DNA of 64,000 bases from an uncultured Clostridia bacterium (lineage in GTDB: Bacteria; Bacillota; Clostridia; Christensenellales; Borkfalkiaceae): assembly GCA_930989535.1 (NCBI GenBank), contig CAKNLK010000001.1:62001-126000 (forward strand), read 5' to 3'. Positions 35,457 to 44,439 of the stretch are shown piece by piece. A program made the position numbers and the translations under genes. The notes beneath the pieces are model-generated. The model had not been told where the DNA came from. It saw nothing but the letters and a program-made list of their open reading frames with translations, and did no database searches. How positions within the stretch are numbered: the stretch's first letter is position 1; each line of letters begins with the position of its first letter.

Positions 35457-35632
35457 CACCGCTCCTTATTCCTGATTGCGCGTAAAAAATCTTCGCGCGA
35501 CAGCATCACGACTCTGCCGCACTTGTCGCACTTGATTTTGAAATCCGCGCCGACACGGATCACCGTCCAGCTATCCCCGCCGCACGGATGCTTTTTTTTC
35601 GTTATAACTTTGTCTCCTATTGAGTATACCAT
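35456..35632 (-). CDS. DUF951 family small protein
   Basis: 58 residues, too short for many ORF callers. MVYSIGDKVITKKKHPCGGD, WTVIRVGADFKIKCDKCG and RVVMLSREDF match the DUF951 (PF06107) pattern, a small basic protein of unknown function with a C-P-C-G/C-x2-C arrangement that may bind zinc. It is coupled to lepB by a TGATG overlap. No ribosome site is visible before its ATG, which lies 36 bases after the hydrolase stop. Confidence 0.85.
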   Translation of the reverse strand: MVYSIGDKVITKKKHPCGGDSWTVIRVGADFKIKCDKCGRVVMLSREDFLRAIRNKER

Positions 35633-35668
35633 ATTTTTCGGTTTATCAAAAGTAAATTGCGTGAAATA

Positions 35669-37354
35669 TTACAGCCAAAGCAAATTATTTATGCAAAACT
35701 CGTCCTGCGAATAGAATGTGAGATACCGCGCCCCATCCAATCCGGCCAAAGGCTTGTTGACTTCGTTCTTAAAATCCTTCGCACTGAGGAGATGATCGCC
35801 CCAACAGCCGCCGCCCGAAACGCGCAAAGTACAGGAATATCGCGCAGGCGCCCCGTTTTGCACGACGCCGATACAAATCTGCAGCAACGTCGGCTGCTCG
35901 CTGTATATATCAAATTTTAAAAGTCCGTTTTCACTCGGGCGGAAGCGCGCGTCGTTGATTCGGAAAAGTTTTAATCCGTAGGAAGAGTAGATGCCCTTGA
36001 TACCGAGCGGGCCCTCCAAGAGCTGAACGGGCGCCCTGCTCGTATTTAAAAAGCAGTCGGCGAGCACATTCTTGTCGAACCTGTCGATGGTGAAGCTGTC
36101 CGTCCCGTTCGTGCTGCTGTACAAAATGCGGCTCTTTTTCTGCGCGTTGGCGTACGATTTATCCAGCCGCTTGACGGCAATCTTGGAGGAAACCGCAAAC
36201 CCGCAGCTGTATTTCGCCTTTGCGAACACGAATACGCGCGAAGCGTTTTCGTAGGCGTTCAGAGAAAAAATCCACTCGTCCTCCCCGTCTTCGCGTTTGA
36301 ACGCGCACTTCGTCCAATCGCGCGTGGGTGAATCGAGGTTATCTTCCGCCATATATACGTCGCAGTACTTCACTTCGCCGTTGCTGTCAAACTTAATGCG
36401 CGCAACGAGTTCTCCGTCGTCCTCCTCCACGCCGATTTCGACGGGAGTCGGAATAAACACCTCGCGCCCCTTTAAATACTTGTCGATAAACAAATCCAAA
36501 TCGTTTAAGCCCGTATTGCCGATATGCCCGTTATAGCGCGCGGCAAAATAAAAAGTTTTATCCATCGCGGGATTGATGCGCGCATACGTATCGAACGCCC
36601 TGTCCGCATCGAACCCTTCGTCGTTCGTCGAGCAGAGCATGAGCACGGGGCACTTTACATACGGCGCGTATGCCTGCGATTCGACGCCCGCCAGAAAGCG
36701 ATAGCGCTCGTCGTCCATTTTCAGCTCCGTCGATTCGCCGAACTTGTAGACGCCGCGGTAGGCGCGCCAGCCCCCCGCGCATACGGGAATCGCACAGGAA
36801 ATCCCTTCAAAAGTGGCGGCGAGCTGCCATGCGACCTCCCCGCCTGCCTTGATGCCAATCAACCCGATTTTCCGCTCGGGCGCAATGGAGCGCAGATACA
36901 GGCAGCTGTAGCGTGCGACGGCAACCCATTCATACCAGCTCGTTTCCTTTGCGCTTTCGTCCGCAAAGTCGAGCCGCCGCCCCGCCGCGCGGAAATTCGC
37001 GTATGCGATTGCATCCGGATAAATCGTGTACTCCTCGCAATCTTCCCATTCGCCCCGATAATCGGGCATGAGCACCGCATATCCCTTTTTGGCAAAACGC
37101 ATGGCGAACGCCGCGTCCGCCGTCTGTGCCGCATCCGGCAAAACCAACAGAGCAGGCGCGCTGTCCTCGCCGGACGGAGCGCAATAAACAGCAAATATGT
37201 TGACGCGCACACCGCCGACGTCCCGGCCGAAATAGCGCAGCTTGCGCAGAAGAACGCCGTTTTCCTCGCGATCTTCCAAAACCGTGCATTGGATGGGGAG
37301 AGAATCGTCGAAATCGCTCCATAGTGTAATCGGGGTAAGAATCTTGTTAGCCAA
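35669..37354 (-). CDS. Alpha/beta-hydrolase-fold protein lacking the nucleophile serine, with C-terminal beta domain
   Basis: 561 residues from a TTG start at 37354 (GGAG 8 bases before). Residues about 45-310 form a dienelactone-hydrolase/acetylxylan-esterase-like fold: YAVLMPDYRG, the elbow strand KIGLIGIKAGGEVAW, the acid region CSTNDEGFDADRAFD and a late His in YNGHIG. The elbow is G-I-K-A-G: Lys169 replaces the expected Ser. A beta-rich C-terminal half (about 320-561) resembles a carbohydrate-binding or jelly-roll domain (FSPSENGLLKF-like region). No signal peptide is seen. It may be a binding protein or use another mechanism. Preceded by sbcC at 14 bases. Confidence 0.75.
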   Translation of the reverse strand: MANKILTPITLWSDFDDSLPIQCTVLEDREENGVLLRKLRYFGRDVGGVRVNIFAVYCAPSGEDSAPALLVLPDAAQTADAAFAMRFAKKGYAVLMPDYRGEWEDCEEYTIYPDAIAYANFRAAGRRLDFADESAKETSWYEWVAVARYSCLYLRSIAPERKIGLIGIKAGGEVAWQLAATFEGISCAIPVCAGGWRAYRGVYKFGESTELKMDDERYRFLAGVESQAYAPYVKCPVLMLCSTNDEGFDADRAFDTYARINPAMDKTFYFAARYNGHIGNTGLNDLDLFIDKYLKGREVFIPTPVEIGVEEDDGELVARIKFDSNGEVKYCDVYMAEDNLDSPTRDWTKCAFKREDGEDEWIFSLNAYENASRVFVFAKAKYSCGFAVSSKIAVKRLDKSYANAQKKSRILYSSTNGTDSFTIDRFDKNVLADCFLNTSRAPVQLLEGPLGIKGIYSSYGLKLFRINDARFRPSENGLLKFDIYSEQPTLLQICIGVVQNGAPARYSCTLRVSGGGCWGDHLLSAKDFKNEVNKPLAGLDGARYLTFYSQDEFCINNLLWL

Positions 37355-37368
37355 AAGGAAATCTCCTA

Positions 37369-40044
37369 TCAATAACTAATCTGTATTTGCGAACTGCCGC
37401 TCTCCGCCGCGCCGGTAACGACAATCTTCGTGCCGATGCGGTGCTTGAGCTCCTCCACGTGCGAAATAAGCCCGATGCAGAAGCGGCTGTTTTTCAATTT
37501 TTCCAAACTGTCCATCACCGTGTCAATCAGCTTTTCGTCGAGGGTGCCGAACCCTTCGTCCAAAAAGAAAAATTCAATCGGCTTGAGCGACTTTGCGTAA
37601 ATCGCCGAGGACAGCGCGAGCGCGAGAGACAGAGACACCAAAAACGTTTCGCCGCCCGAAAGGGTGTTGACGCTGCGCAGCTCCCCTCCGCAGAGGTTAT
37701 CCCCCACAAAAAAGCCCTGCTCGTATTTTATGAAGTACCGCCCGCCCGTGAGCTTTAACAGAGTCGCCGTCGCGGCGGCGGAAATGTCGCACAGATATTC
37801 GGACGCAACAAACTCCATAAATTTATTTCCCCGCGTCAGCTCCTGCAATTTGGAAAGGAGGTCGAGTTTTTGTTTGAACGCATCGCGCTCCTTTTCTATT
37901 TTTTTCTTTTGCTCTAATTCGTTCTGCTTATGCGCGAGTTGCTGCTCATAGACTGCAACTGCACTGTTCACGTCCTGCTTTTTCGTATTCAAACGGGAAA
38001 ACTTTTCGCTCTCCGCCGAAAACTCCTCGTCGGAAATGTCGCGCGGAGTCCCGTCCGCCTGCAACATCTGTATCTTCGCCCGCAGGGATATGAGCGAGGC
38101 GTCGTATTCGGAAATCTTTTTCTCCGCGTCACCCGCGCGCTCTGCTGCGCGGGCAATCTCCGCCGCCTCTTCCTCGCTTTGAAACCCGCCCTCCGACAAG
38201 AGTGCCGCAATCTTTTTTTCGTCGTTTTCCTCTTCCGCTTTCAGCTGCAAAAGAGCGGCTTCCGCCTTGCCCGCCGCCAGCTCGCACGCGCGGATAGTAT
38301 CGGCCGCGGCCTGCATCTGCATTTCCGAGCGGGAGCGGAGCAAGCCGAGCTCGTCGCGCTGTTTTAAAAGCGCGCGCTCGGCGGAAACGATATCCGTATC
38401 GGAATCCGCGCCGAGTGCCTCGCACATTCTCGCGCGCACAGCCTCGATTTCTCCCTTTAACCGCAGCCCCTCTTCCGCCGTCTGTGTCTTTTTCGCCTCG
38501 TATTCGCGCACGGAGCTCTCCGCGCGGGTGCGCTCCGCAGCGAGTTTATTCAGCGCCGCGTTCAGCTCGCCGCGCTCTTTTTGTTCTCGGCGGAAATCTT
38601 CGAGCAGTTTTTCCGCATCGCCCGACTTATTCGCCGAAAGGAGCATATTCGCCCTGTCCTCCAATCGGGCGAGCGATTCGTCCGCCCAATGGAACAATTC
38701 CCCTTCGGGAGCAAACCGATTGCGCAATTCGCCGCGCTTATCCGCGGCATATTCGCTCTGGCGGCGGAACTCGGCACCGAGCAGCGCGCTCTCGAAATTT
38801 TTGGCGAAAAACTCCGATAAATCGGCATCGCCCAACGCGGCGAGATTCTTTTTTATCTCCTCTTCGCGCCTTGCCAGCCCTTCCGCTTCCCCCTGCGCTT
38901 TGGAAATCGCCGCCTGCAACGCCTGATATTCCCGCTTGAGCCGTTCGCGCTCCTCTCCCTTTTGGCGGAGGGATTCCGCATCCTGCTTGATGTAGGCGAG
39001 CGCCGCGAGTTTCGCGGAAATCTCCTCCGCCCGCGCAGCATAATCGGCAGATTCGCTCTCTTCGCGCAGGCGGGCGAGCTCTCTTTCGCTCTCCGCTTTC
39101 TTCGCGAGCGAATCCTCCTTCACCCGTTCCTGCGCGGCGATATCGTTTTTCCGCTTTGCGCCCTTTGCCTGCAGGGAACAAACCTCGCGCGCCTTGGGCG
39201 CCAGCCCGACGAGGCGGCGGAGCTCTTCGATTTCCCCTTCCTTGCCTCGCAGCGATTGCAGTTCGGCCGCATATTTTTTCAGCGATTTTCCGCGGGAATA
39301 TTCGTCCTTGAACTTTTCAAATTCCGCCGCAAAGCGGGTATACTCTTCGTCCAGCTGCGCTTTCTGCTCCTTGAGCCGCGCGCACTCCGCTTCCATGTCT
39401 GCGATATTCGCGCCGTCCAACTCGCCGTAGGCGCGGAGTTCCCCCTCCTTCGTATCGAAGGAAGACTTGACTTCGGCATACCGCTCTTTTAAACGCGCGT
39501 TCAAGAGGTCGCCGTATCTTTCCAACCCGAACAGGCGGGAAATGAGTTTGAGTCGCTCGCTCCGCTCCGCCTTGACGAACTGCGCAAATTCGCCCTGCGG
39601 CAACGCGATGCACTTTTTAAAATCCTCGAACGAAAGCCCGACAATTTCCTGTATCTTGGCGTTCGTGTTCTTCACGCCGTCGCTGATTGGTTTGATTTGC
39701 TCTCCGCTTACCTCGGAGAGGGTGAGCGACTGCGCGGAATTTTTGCGCTTGATTTCCCGCTCCACGCGGTACACCTTGCGCCCCTGCGGCGTTTCCGTTT
39801 CAAAATCGAAGCGGACGTACGCCCTGTCGCAATTATAATTGATGATTTCGTTCCCGACGCCGCCCTTGATACGGTCGATTCTGCCGTAGAGAGCGAAAAT
39901 CATGCTGTCGAGAATGGTCGTTTTGCCGCTGCCCGTATCGCCGAAGATGCCGAATATGCCGCCCGAAAGCAGCTTCTCAAAGTCGATTTCCGCCTTGCGG
40001 GCAAAACTGTTGATGCCGGAAAACTCCAGATATTTAGGCTTCAT
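37369..40044 (-). CDS. sbcC: Nuclease SbcCD subunit C (SMC-like ATPase)
   Basis: 891 residues. Walker A GDTGSGKTTILDS at about 35-47, an N-terminal YLEFSGINSFARKAEIDFEK, long coiled-coil arms (about 190-730) and a C-terminal ABC signature NTLSGGETFLVSLSLALALS with Walker B EFFFLDEGFGTLD. No clear CxxC zinc hook is apparent at the coiled-coil apex. With SbcD it cleaves hairpin and blocked DNA ends. Overlaps sbcD by 11 bases. Confidence 0.92.
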   Translation of the reverse strand: MKPKYLEFSGINSFARKAEIDFEKLLSGGIFGIFGDTGSGKTTILDSMIFALYGRIDRIKGGVGNEIINYNCDRAYVRFDFETETPQGRKVYRVEREIKRKNSAQSLTLSEVSGEQIKPISDGVKNTNAKIQEIVGLSFEDFKKCIALPQGEFAQFVKAERSERLKLISRLFGLERYGDLLNARLKERYAEVKSSFDTKEGELRAYGELDGANIADMEAECARLKEQKAQLDEEYTRFAAEFEKFKDEYSRGKSLKKYAAELQSLRGKEGEIEELRRLVGLAPKAREVCSLQAKGAKRKNDIAAQERVKEDSLAKKAESERELARLREESESADYAARAEEISAKLAALAYIKQDAESLRQKGEERERLKREYQALQAAISKAQGEAEGLARREEEIKKNLAALGDADLSEFFAKNFESALLGAEFRRQSEYAADKRGELRNRFAPEGELFHWADESLARLEDRANMLLSANKSGDAEKLLEDFRREQKERGELNAALNKLAAERTRAESSVREYEAKKTQTAEEGLRLKGEIEAVRARMCEALGADSDTDIVSAERALLKQRDELGLLRSRSEMQMQAAADTIRACELAAGKAEAALLQLKAEEENDEKKIAALLSEGGFQSEEEAAEIARAAERAGDAEKKISEYDASLISLRAKIQMLQADGTPRDISDEEFSAESEKFSRLNTKKQDVNSAVAVYEQQLAHKQNELEQKKKIEKERDAFKQKLDLLSKLQELTRGNKFMEFVASEYLCDISAAATATLLKLTGGRYFIKYEQGFFVGDNLCGGELRSVNTLSGGETFLVSLSLALALSSAIYAKSLKPIEFFFLDEGFGTLDEKLIDTVMDSLEKLKNSRFCIGLISHVEELKHRIGTKIVVTGAAESGSSQIQISY

Positions 40045-41200
40045 CGTTCCCCTCCGTGACGGAAAGGAACAGCTCCGTCAAGTCCTCGGGCGGCTCCTTC
40101 GCATACAAACTTTTATAATATTCGCGGAAAAGTTCGGACGAGCTCATCTGCTTGCGCGAAACTTCCGCCCCCTCGATTGCTCCGCCCTGTATCGACGGGA
40201 TTATGGAGATAAGCCCGCCGTTCGCCTCCTTAAGCTCGCGCACCTGCGAGGATATGAGCGGCTCGGCAAGGTAGAGCGTCAGCTCGATAAAACAATCGGG
40301 ATATTTTCGGATGAGCTCGATTCCCCCTTCCACGCTCGTCTCCGCAAGGCGCACGAGCTGCCTGCCGCGCGTGAGCGGAATTTCGCGGATATTGCCCGCG
40401 CCGTTCCCGTCGATATCAAAGACGACGACGCTCTTTTTCGCGCCCGCCTCGTCGAAGGCGTACTGCAAAATCGAGCCGCTGTAGTAGACGTTGTTTTTAA
40501 AATGCTGGCGCCTGTGCAGATGGCCGAGCGCCGTATAGGCACATTTCGGCAGGAGTTCGAGGGGTACGGCGCGCGCGCCGCCCAAATCGATTTCCCGCTC
40601 CCCTTCGCTGACCTTTCCGCCCGCGACGAACAGGTGCGACAAAAGCATGGAGGGCAGATTGCGGGTATTCTTTTCCTCGCCCGCAGATATCCAGCGGCGC
40701 ATCTTGTCGAAGTAGGTTTCCCCTTCGATTTTATCTTCTTTCAGTCGCGCCTCGTTCGGATACGGAAGGATATTGACGAACACCTCGTCGCCCGCGCCGT
40801 TCTTAAATATGATATGATTTGTGCCCGCTTCCGTGACCGAGAGAGCCCTGCCGGCGCAGGGTTTCGGCGTATGCCCGATATTTCCGTAAATATAGATGCC
40901 CTGCTCTTCCGAGAGGGCAGTCGCCGCGCAGAGGCGCACGTTGTCGTCGTGGTTGCCGCTGATGGCGAGCACACAGCGCTCCCGCCCGGCAATTTTTTTT
41001 ATTTTTTCGTAGAAGATATCCTCCGCCTCCGCCGACGGCAGATAGGTATCGAACACGTCCCCCGCAACGAGAACGAGTTCCACCCCTTCGCTGTCGCAGA
41101 TTTCGGCGATTTCGTCGAGGACGGCGCCCTGCTCTTCGAGGCGATCGCGCCCGTTGAGCCGCTTTCCGATATGCCAATCCGATGTGTGTAATATCCTCAT
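40034..41200 (-). CDS. sbcD: Nuclease SbcCD subunit D (Mre11-like)
   Basis: 388 residues. Metallophosphoesterase motifs are in order: MRILHTSDWHIGKRL, VLVAGDVFDTYLPS, AISGNHDD and GHLHRRQHF. It is the manganese nuclease subunit. First gene of the long leftward run; the promoter is not clear in the 137-base divergent gap shared with the DnaD-domain gene. Confidence 0.94.
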   Translation of the reverse strand: MRILHTSDWHIGKRLNGRDRLEEQGAVLDEIAEICDSEGVELVLVAGDVFDTYLPSAEAEDIFYEKIKKIAGRERCVLAISGNHDDNVRLCAATALSEEQGIYIYGNIGHTPKPCAGRALSVTEAGTNHIIFKNGAGDEVFVNILPYPNEARLKEDKIEGETYFDKMRRWISAGEEKNTRNLPSMLLSHLFVAGGKVSEGEREIDLGGARAVPLELLPKCAYTALGHLHRRQHFKNNVYYSGSILQYAFDEAGAKKSVVVFDIDGNGAGNIREIPLTRGRQLVRLAETSVEGGIELIRKYPDCFIELTLYLAEPLISSQVRELKEANGGLISIIPSIQGGAIEGAEVSRKQMSSSELFREYYKSLYAKEPPEDLTELFLSVTEGNDEA

Positions 41201-41258
41201 TCCATTCCGCCTGCCCGGCTTGCGCCGAAAAATTTCAAAGAAAAAACCGAAAATAGCC

Positions 41259-41287
41259 TTGCTTTTGCGGCAAATTATTTATATAAT
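41259..41287 (+). promoter_or_regulatory. Promoter of the DnaD-domain gene
   Basis: TTGCTT (41259-41264), a 17-base spacer and TATAAT (41282-41287) stand 50 bases before the preferred ATG. Confidence 0.7.
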
Positions 41288-41337
41288 AGTATAGCGTAAT
41301 TTCCAAAATAAATCAAGCGTTGCGCGGAGCTTTACCG

Positions 41338-43122
41338 ATGGGATTTTGTTCTTACTCTCGCGAGTTTTCCCTCGCCTCCTATACGAGCGTGGAAAACCAA
41401 TTCATCAATAAATATATGGCCATGGCGGACGGAGACGCCGTCAAGGCGTATATTTTCGGCTTATATTTATGCCAGAACGTGCAGGAAGATTACAGCCTTG
41501 CCGAGGCGGCGAGGACTTTGAATCTCTCCGAGGAAAAACTAATCGATTTGTTCCGCTTTTGGGAGGAATTCGATTTGTTGGAAATCGTATCGTACGAGCC
41601 CTTTTCCGTGCGCTATTTCCCCGCAGACTACGCCAAGGGAAAGCCCAAGCGCATCCGCACGGAAAAGTATGCCGATTTCAATAAGGCGATACAGACGCTG
41701 TTCCCTAAACGCATGATATCCTCCAACGAGTTTATGAAGTATTTCGCCGTCATGGAAGAGTACGCCATCAAACCCGAAGCGATGCTGCTCATCGCGCGCT
41801 ACTGCGTCGACCTCAAGGGCGAAAGCATCGCGCAGAACTACATCCTGCAGGTGGCGAAAAACTTTGCCGCCGAGGGCGTTACGACCGTGGAGCAAATCGA
41901 AAACAAGCTCTCCGATTACATGGTGCAGAGCGGCGAAGTCGCGGCGGTGCTTCGCGCGATGGGCTCAACCAAAAAACCGGAGCCGGACGACTACAAGCTG
42001 TACAAGCGCTGGACGGACGAGCTCGGCTTCGATGCGGACGCCGTTTTATACGCCGCTTCCCTGCACAAAAAGGGCGGCCTTGCAAAGCTGGACGAAGTTT
42101 TGCGCGAGCTGTATGCCAACAAAAAATTCGAAAAATCGGAAATCAAAGATTTCCTTTCCCGCCGCACGGAGATACGCGGGCTCACCCTCGCGATCGCCAA
42201 AGAGCTCGGCGTGTACTGCCAGGTCATCGACACCTATACCGACAATTTCGTGAGCCCGTGGCTCGCCGCGGGGTTCGACGATTCGTCGCTGGTCAGCCTC
42301 GCGAAGTATTGTTTCAAGCGGGATAAAAAGTCCTTTGAAAAGATGGACGAGCTCATCAAAAAGCTCGTTTCCCTCGGCGTCGTTTCGGCAGAGAGCATCG
42401 TCGCCTATATGGAAAACGAGGCTCGCGAGCAGGAATTTGCCGCCCGCGTGCTCAAAACGGCGGGCATTTCCCGCCGCGTGAACAATTGGGACAGGGATTG
42501 CCTGAGCAATTGGCGCAGCTGGAATTTCTCCGACGAAATGATTTTAAAGGCGGCGGAGCTGGCGGCAGGAAAGGCGAGCCCCCTGCCGTACATTACCTCC
42601 GTTTTGTCCTCCTGGAAGACGCAGGGAATTTTCAGCCCCGACCAGCTTTCGGCACAAAAACAGCCCGCCAAGGAGAACTATTACCAAAAATTGGCGCATG
42701 AGGAGCGGGACGCGGAGTTCAAAAAGAAGGTGCAGAGCTATTATTTCAATCTGCGCGAAAAGGCGCAAGACCGTGCCGAGCACTATCTCAAGCGCGCCCG
42801 CGCCAACGAGGGATTCCGCAAGAACGAGGAGGCAATCAAGGGAGAGGAAATCCGGCTCGCCAAGGCGGAAGCGCTCGGCGGCGATACGGCGGAGCCCGCG
42901 GCGAAACTTGCACAGCTCCGCAGAGAGCGGGCGGAACTTCTCGCCTCCCTGCACCTGACTGAGGAGATGCTCGTGCCGCAGTACCGCTGCAAAAAGTGCA
43001 GCGACACCGGCTTCGACAAGGACGGGAACGTATGCGAGTGCTATAAAAAGTTCGTGGAAAACGCGAGCGAGCAGGACAGGCTTTCCGACATCCTCGACGC
43101 CTATTCCAACATCGATTTATAA
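41338..43122 (+). CDS. DnaD-domain replication protein with C-terminal DnaC/DnaI-type cysteine motif
   Basis: 594 residues; ATG at 41338 follows GGAG, while a TTG at 41320 has no ribosome site. An N-terminal winged-helix-like part (to about 100, YSLAEAARTLNLSEEKLIDL) resembles DnaB/DnaD of B. subtilis, and two DnaD-like helical modules follow (around 215-290 and 380-450, the second with NWDRDCLSNWRSWNFSDEMI, the family YxxxW-type motif). After a charged coiled coil the C terminus holds YRCKKCSDTGFDKDG and CECYKKF, a Cys-rich motif normally found at the N-terminal part of the DnaC/DnaI helicase loader ATPase. No AAA+ domain or separate loader gene follows. Likely primosome protein for loading the replicative helicase. 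Confidence 0.82.
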   Translation: MGFCSYSREFSLASYTSVENQFINKYMAMADGDAVKAYIFGLYLCQNVQEDYSLAEAARTLNLSEEKLIDLFRFWEEFDLLEIVSYEPFSVRYFPADYAKGKPKRIRTEKYADFNKAIQTLFPKRMISSNEFMKYFAVMEEYAIKPEAMLLIARYCVDLKGESIAQNYILQVAKNFAAEGVTTVEQIENKLSDYMVQSGEVAAVLRAMGSTKKPEPDDYKLYKRWTDELGFDADAVLYAASLHKKGGLAKLDEVLRELYANKKFEKSEIKDFLSRRTEIRGLTLAIAKELGVYCQVIDTYTDNFVSPWLAAGFDDSSLVSLAKYCFKRDKKSFEKMDELIKKLVSLGVVSAESIVAYMENEAREQEFAARVLKTAGISRRVNNWDRDCLSNWRSWNFSDEMILKAAELAAGKASPLPYITSVLSSWKTQGIFSPDQLSAQKQPAKENYYQKLAHEERDAEFKKKVQSYYFNLREKAQDRAEHYLKRARANEGFRKNEEAIKGEEIRLAKAEALGGDTAEPAAKLAQLRRERAELLASLHLTEEMLVPQYRCKKCSDTGFDKDGNVCECYKKFVENASEQDRLSDILDAYSNIDL

Positions 43123-43139
43123 CCTTAATTTCAATATAG

Positions 43140-43170
43140 AAGCGCCGCGCGGAAATACCGCGCGGCGCTT
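43140..43170. terminator. Bidirectional terminator
   Basis: A perfect 13-bp GC-rich stem (43140-43152 with 43158-43170), a 5-base loop and TTTT on the plus strand, between converging genes. Confidence 0.85.
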
Positions 43171-43174
43171 TTCG

Positions 43175-43585
43175 TTATTTGTTCAAAACAATTTCCAATG
43201 CTTCGGCGAGAGGCGACATGTCACCGCCGCCTAAATCGACATAGATGCACCGCCCCTGATAGGAGTTTTCCCAATTGCGGACGAGATTTACGCCCCGGTA
43301 CTCAGCCCGCACCGCCAAGAGAAGCCCGTTGAATGGAAGCCCGTTGCTGTGCTGCTCCGAAGAAAAATAAAACTCCACCCACTTCCCCGTTTTCATCTCC
43401 TCGCGCGTCAGCTTGTCGATACTCACCCCGAATGCGGGCATCTGGTGCGCGCCCACCGTCATCTTTGCCCAGGCTTTCAGAATTTCGGCAAATTCCGGAC
43501 TGCCAGCGGCAAATTCGCTCTTTACCCCGTCCGAATACACGGCAACGCTTTCCGCCTGCGGAATTATCTCAAAAACTTCGCTCAT
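43175..43585 (-). CDS. Uncharacterised soluble protein
   Basis: 136 residues, no membrane segment. An alpha/beta pattern with MKTGKWVEFYFSSEQHSNGL in the middle and GRCIYVDLGGGDMSPLAEAL at the end. I do not recognise the family. An AAGGAG ribosome site and its own divergent position next to the RHH-clpB promoter region support it as a real gene; it ends at a strong terminator. Confidence 0.65.
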   Translation of the reverse strand: MSEVFEIIPQAESVAVYSDGVKSEFAAGSPEFAEILKAWAKMTVGAHQMPAFGVSIDKLTREEMKTGKWVEFYFSSEQHSNGLPFNGLLLAVRAEYRGVNLVRNWENSYQGRCIYVDLGGGDMSPLAEALEIVLNK

Positions 43586-43663
43586 AGCTGTCTCCTTTTT
43601 GTTTCGTTCCGCGCATTATTATACCGCAAACGTCCGCACAGCACAAGCATTCCGGATATTTTT

Positions 43664-43681
43664 AAAAATTTGTAAATTTTT
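43664..43681. promoter_or_regulatory. Candidate operator upstream of the RHH-clpB unit
   Basis: Perfect inverted repeat of 8-base half-sites (43664-43671, 43674-43681) with a 2-base centre, ending 13 bases before the -35 box. A related sequence (ACAAATTTAG) straddles the -35. Both would suit a dimeric ribbon-helix-helix protein. A/T-only halves limit confidence. Confidence 0.45.
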
Positions 43682-43694
43682 TTATATAAAACCG

Positions 43695-43722
43695 TTGACA
43701 AATTTAGAAAAAGGGATATAAT
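43695..43722 (+). promoter_or_regulatory. Promoter of the RHH-clpB unit
   Basis: Consensus TTGACA (43695-43700), 16 bases and consensus TATAAT (43717-43722). No CIRCE element and no CtsR-type heptad repeats are seen around it. Confidence 0.85.
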
Positions 43723-43752
43723 AATAGCAACGATAACAAGGAGGCGGCAAAA

Positions 43753-44409
43753 ATGAAGAAAAACATGTACAGCCTCATGCTTGCGGAGGACGTAATCCGC
43801 GAAATCGACCGTTTGGCGGCGGAGAAGAATACCAACCGCTCCAACTTCATCAACCAGATTCTCGCCGACTACGTTTCGCTGACCACGCCCGAAAAGCATG
43901 TGCAGAATATATTCGATATCATCGAAAACTTAATCGGCAACCGGGAAGGCTATCTCCTCTCATGCCAGCCGAACGACTTTACGATGTCCATCAAGAGCCC
44001 GCTGCAATACCACTACCGCCCGACCATCCGCTACGAGGTGGAAATGTACCGCACCCCGCAGCGCACCATCGGGCAGCTGAAAATTATCTTCCGCACCACG
44101 AGCGCGGAACTGCTGGTCGAATTGACGCGGTTCTTCAAAATATGGATTCAGCTGGAGAACATCTATATCAAGCATTTCTTTGAGAAGGGCGCCATCGAGT
44201 ACGGCATGGAAAACGGGAAATTCCTGCGCACCTTCGCCGTGCCGAACGACTCCGATTATACCGAAGAACAAATCGGCAACGCCATCAGCAACTACATCGC
44301 GACTTTCGACGAGATGCTGAAAGATTTCCTCGCGGGGAAATATTCCACGACCGAGGAAATGGAAAAACGCTATTTGCAATACCTGAACAGCGGCGTTCAA
44401 ATCATATAA
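43753..44409 (+). CDS. Ribbon-helix-helix regulator preceding clpB
   Basis: 218 residues. Residues about 4-38 (MYSLMLAEDVIREIDRLAAE, then NTNRSNFINQILADYVS) form a CopG/MetJ-type ribbon-helix-helix DNA-binding domain. The remaining 175 residues form an alpha/beta domain with SPLQYHYRPTIRYEVEMYR and LTRFFKIWIQLENIYI that I do not recognise. It begins after AAGGAGG and lies 30 bases upstream of clpB with no terminator between, so the two are co-transcribed. By position it should control clpB in place of HrcA or CtsR; this is inference. Confidence 0.8.
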   Translation: MKKNMYSLMLAEDVIREIDRLAAEKNTNRSNFINQILADYVSLTTPEKHVQNIFDIIENLIGNREGYLLSCQPNDFTMSIKSPLQYHYRPTIRYEVEMYRTPQRTIGQLKIIFRTTSAELLVELTRFFKIWIQLENIYIKHFFEKGAIEYGMENGKFLRTFAVPNDSDYTEEQIGNAISNYIATFDEMLKDFLAGKYSTTEEMEKRYLQYLNSGVQII

Positions 44410-44439
44410 TTTTGCACCGCGAAAAGGAGGTGAACGACT

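Noticed and set aside
39902-41191. Rightward 429-codon frame opposite sbcD
   Set aside because: Shadow of sbcD, which has all metallophosphoesterase motifs.
43753-44409. Assignment as CtsR because of the position before a Clp gene
   Set aside because: The N terminus is a ribbon-helix-helix, not the CtsR winged helix, and CtsR signature sequences are absent.
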